Shown here one piece after another: positions 62,402 through 64,000 of a stretch of 64,000 bases of DNA. The notes beneath the pieces are model-generated. The model had not been told where the DNA came from, searched no databases, and saw nothing but the letters and a program-made list of their open reading frames with translations. Source of the DNA: Mycobacterium dioxanotrophicus (GTDB lineage: Bacteria; Actinomycetota; Actinomycetes; Mycobacteriales; Mycobacteriaceae); the NCBI RefSeq assembly GCF_002157835.1, contig NZ_CP020809.1:3038001-3102000 (forward strand). Direction: 5' to 3'. The stretch's first letter is position 1, and each line of letters opens with the position of its first letter. The position numbers and the translations under genes were made by a program.

Positions 62402-63034
62402 TTACGAACCGCCGTCGCCGGATGATTCCTCCACCGCTGGGGCGCTGGGCGCCCCAGGCCAGTTCCGAATGACGTGGAGAAAAAAGCCATCCTCGATATC
62501 AACATTCACGGTGAATTGTGACCCATCTTGTCCGCGATAAATATACAGCCCGTTGGAGCCGCTCAGACCCGCGCTAACGGCTTCCAATTCACTCCCCGGC
62601 ACGCCGAACATTCCCTCAATCTGAGTCCGTGCCATTTGATCGCCGTCTGATGCGAGCATCGCGCGCATTTCGGCCCGTAGGGCCACGTCGTGGGCGGCAT
62701 TTGGACGCGCGCCAAATCGCTGTCTCAGTCTGGGTTTCAGCGCATCCGACAGCGTGTTGGCGGCAACACCTAGCGGGACAGCCAGAACCAGGCTCACCAG
62801 GAATTCGATATCGGCAGGCCCGGGCACCCAATGACCGCCGAGGTGGGGAACATCACTTGCCTGAATCACCGGCTCGGGAGTCGACAAGCCAGCGTCTCGA
62901 AGAGAGTCGATGAGGATGTCTTCGAGTTGATCATTCAGTTCTGGGGAGTACGTCTCGGGGCCATCTAGCGGCAAGAGTATGGCCGCCTCCAAGATTTGGC
63001 CGTCGGGTGACCTGACCACTATCCCTACGCGCAT
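62402..63034 (-). CDS. Hypothetical protein, possible membrane-associated
   Basis: 210 residues. The N-terminal part (VGIVVRSPDGQILEAAILLPLDGPE) is an alpha/beta region; [33 protein letters not shown] contains one hydrophobic helix; the C-terminal part (LYIYRGQDGSQFTVNVDIEDGFFLHVIRNW) looks like a beta sheet. No family recognised. It starts just outside attR and may belong to the chromosome or to a second island. Confidence 0.6.
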   Translation of the reverse strand: MRVGIVVRSPDGQILEAAILLPLDGPETYSPELNDQLEDILIDSLRDAGLSTPEPVIQASDVPHLGGHWVPGPADIEFLVSLVLAVPLGVAANTLSDALKPRLRQRFGARPNAAHDVALRAEMRAMLASDGDQMARTQIEGMFGVPGSELEAVSAGLSGSNGLYIYRGQDGSQFTVNVDIEDGFFLHVIRNWPGAPSAPAVEESSGDGGS

Positions 63035-63212
63035 CGGTCAAGTGTCTCAGCTAATCAGTACCTGCTGGGGGAGGCTTGGCGGGTATTCGGCCGGTTGGGG
63101 TGAGGTCGCGCAAGGGTTGACGCCGCGCCCCAGCTAGGCAGCCACTTACGGCAGAGTCTGTCACGGCGTCGTACGTCGCGAATTAACAGGCGGTTCTCCT
63201 GGTCGGTCGGTT

Positions 63213-63569
63213 TTACCGTGGTCTGGCAGCTATCGATTCGCCACCGCTTCGCTTGGCGACCTGATAACTGAACGGCCATACGGCCACGCTTTCGTTGCCC
63301 TTTTGCGGACGGCCGGTGCCGAGTTGGACATCGGCGACCCACTCATCGTCGGCAACTGATGCCCAGGCCTGTTCTTCGGCAGCCGCCTGAATCGCGTAGA
63401 TGTTCGGCGATCCGTTAGGCCATTCCAGCGTGCCATGTCGAACTTCGGGCATGCACCCATCATCGCGCTGAATCATGGATTGCGCACGAGTAACGCATGC
63501 CTTTTCGGTTAGCGCAGCGGCCAGCTGAGTCATTCGACTCAGCACCAGAGGTGCAAGCACAAGAATCAA
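63213..63569 (-). CDS. Hypothetical protein, low confidence
   Basis: Up to 118 residues from TTG 63569 (or an ATG 12 codons in). A short hydrophobic N-terminus (ILVLAPLVLSRM) precedes GTLEWPNGSPNIYAIQAAAEEQAWASVADDEWVADVQLGTGRPQKGNESVAVWPFSYQVA, which has the composition of a folded protein. Family unknown. The 178 bases from 63035 to 63212 hold nothing I can support. Confidence 0.4.
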   Translation of the reverse strand: MILVLAPLVLSRMTQLAAALTEKACVTRAQSMIQRDDGCMPEVRHGTLEWPNGSPNIYAIQAAAEEQAWASVADDEWVADVQLGTGRPQKGNESVAVWPFSYQVAKRSGGESIAARPR

Positions 63570-63748
63570 AGGCGCAGCCGTCCGCAGAGGCGAGCATTAA
63601 GGCGTAATTACGGCAGTGATTTGCTGCCGTTGGGCTGCCCCAGGAATCAAGATCACCTAGTGGTCGGTGTGATCCCCTCTGTATGGAGGTTGTTGAGGGT
63701 TTCACGTTTCCAGCACCGCTGAACCTATGTGACTGCCTGGTCAACGAT

Positions 63749-64000
63749 TCATTCTGTACGGTATAGGCCAACTCTCATCCCGGGGTATCTCTTTTTGAAC
63801 AGTGTTGCTACCGGCACGCCGAGATGATCGGCAATCGCTTTCAGTTCCCAGTCGCGGAACGGTGTTTCACCCCTGGTGCGCCGTGACACAGCGGAGAGCG
63901 ACAAGCCCAGCAGCTCGGCGAGAGCGCTGTTGCTGACCTGCCGCCGCGCAAGCTCAGCGCGTACGTTATCGGCTATCGTGGTGTCAGGTGGTGGCTTCTC
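63749..64000 (-). CDS. XRE-type helix-turn-helix regulator, 3' part, cut by window edge
   Basis: The complement is open from the last base of the window for 83 codons to TGA at 63749-63751. It reads IADNVRAELARRQVSNSALAELLGLSLSAVSRRTRGETPFRDWELKAIADHLGVPVATLF, a complete Cro/CI-type HTH followed by a short tail. Upstream start is outside the window. Such proteins are typical phage repressors or excision regulators; its place after attR hints at another mobile island. Confidence 0.8.
   Translation of the reverse strand, partial: EKPPPDTTIADNVRAELARRQVSNSALAELLGLSLSAVSRRTRGETPFRDWELKAIADHLGVPVATLFKKRYPGMRVGLYRTE

Overview
The window is a piece of a rapidly growing mycobacterium (Mycolicibacterium-type). 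The core genes follow, in order, the block I recall as Rv1683 to Rv1713 of M. tuberculosis H37Rv. A complete 16S-23S-5S rRNA operon sits directly downstream of tyrS, the place of rrnB in fast growers, and the 16S gene has the short helix 18 of fast growers. GC is high, and GTG/TTG starts and ATGA/GTGA overlaps are common.

Layout. 1-6.5 kb: 3' part of a large acyl-CoA synthetase gene, a secreted protein, a Trm112-like protein, an ABC ATPase/permease/TetR operon, mpg and tyrS. 6.5-12.2 kb: rRNA operon with promoter, leader hairpin and terminator. 12.3-16.9 kb: TPR-like protein, small protein, tlyA, NAD kinase, recN; the glycerol-3-phosphate phosphatase gene expected here is absent. 16.9-20.2 kb: accessory insert with a flavin/pyridoxamine-oxidase-like gene split by an IS3-family element, a VOC protein and a divergent ABATE/CGNR regulator. 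20.3-26.1 kb: steA, steB/mctB, pyrG, Nudix hydrolase and xerD, with two unusual short-repeat arrays. 26.1-42.1 kb: a large accessory region between xerD and parA, holding an O-methyltransferase, a probable bicovalent FAD oxidase, a P450, a second IS3-family element with a clean 4-bp target duplication, and an eight-gene, mostly overlapping operon (TPP enzyme, SRPBCC protein, KAS III-like enzyme, ACP, fatty acyl-AMP ligase, HisC-like aminotransferase, flavin monooxygenase, MmpL exporter). 42.3-47.5 kb: parA, scpA, scpB, pseudouridine synthase, cmk, der. 47.6-52.3 kb: TSUP permease and a GntR-controlled amidase/permease/amidase cassette. 52.4-62.4 kb: an integrative element in tRNA-Pro(GGG), bounded by 45-bp att-like repeats, now a wreck: integrase remnant, frameshifted tape-measure fragment, decayed IS21-family element, and an IS3-family element inside a DUF2971 gene. 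Past the right att site lie two unknown genes and the 3' part of an XRE-type regulator at the window edge.

The best candidate for an undescribed system is the eight-gene operon at 32.0-42.1 kb. It reads as a small lipid-derived biosynthetic pathway: a fatty acid is activated and loaded on a dedicated carrier protein, modified by a KAS III homologue whose catalytic His is replaced by Asn and by a TPP enzyme, aminated, oxidised and exported by its own MmpL. The product is unknown, and the order of steps is inference.
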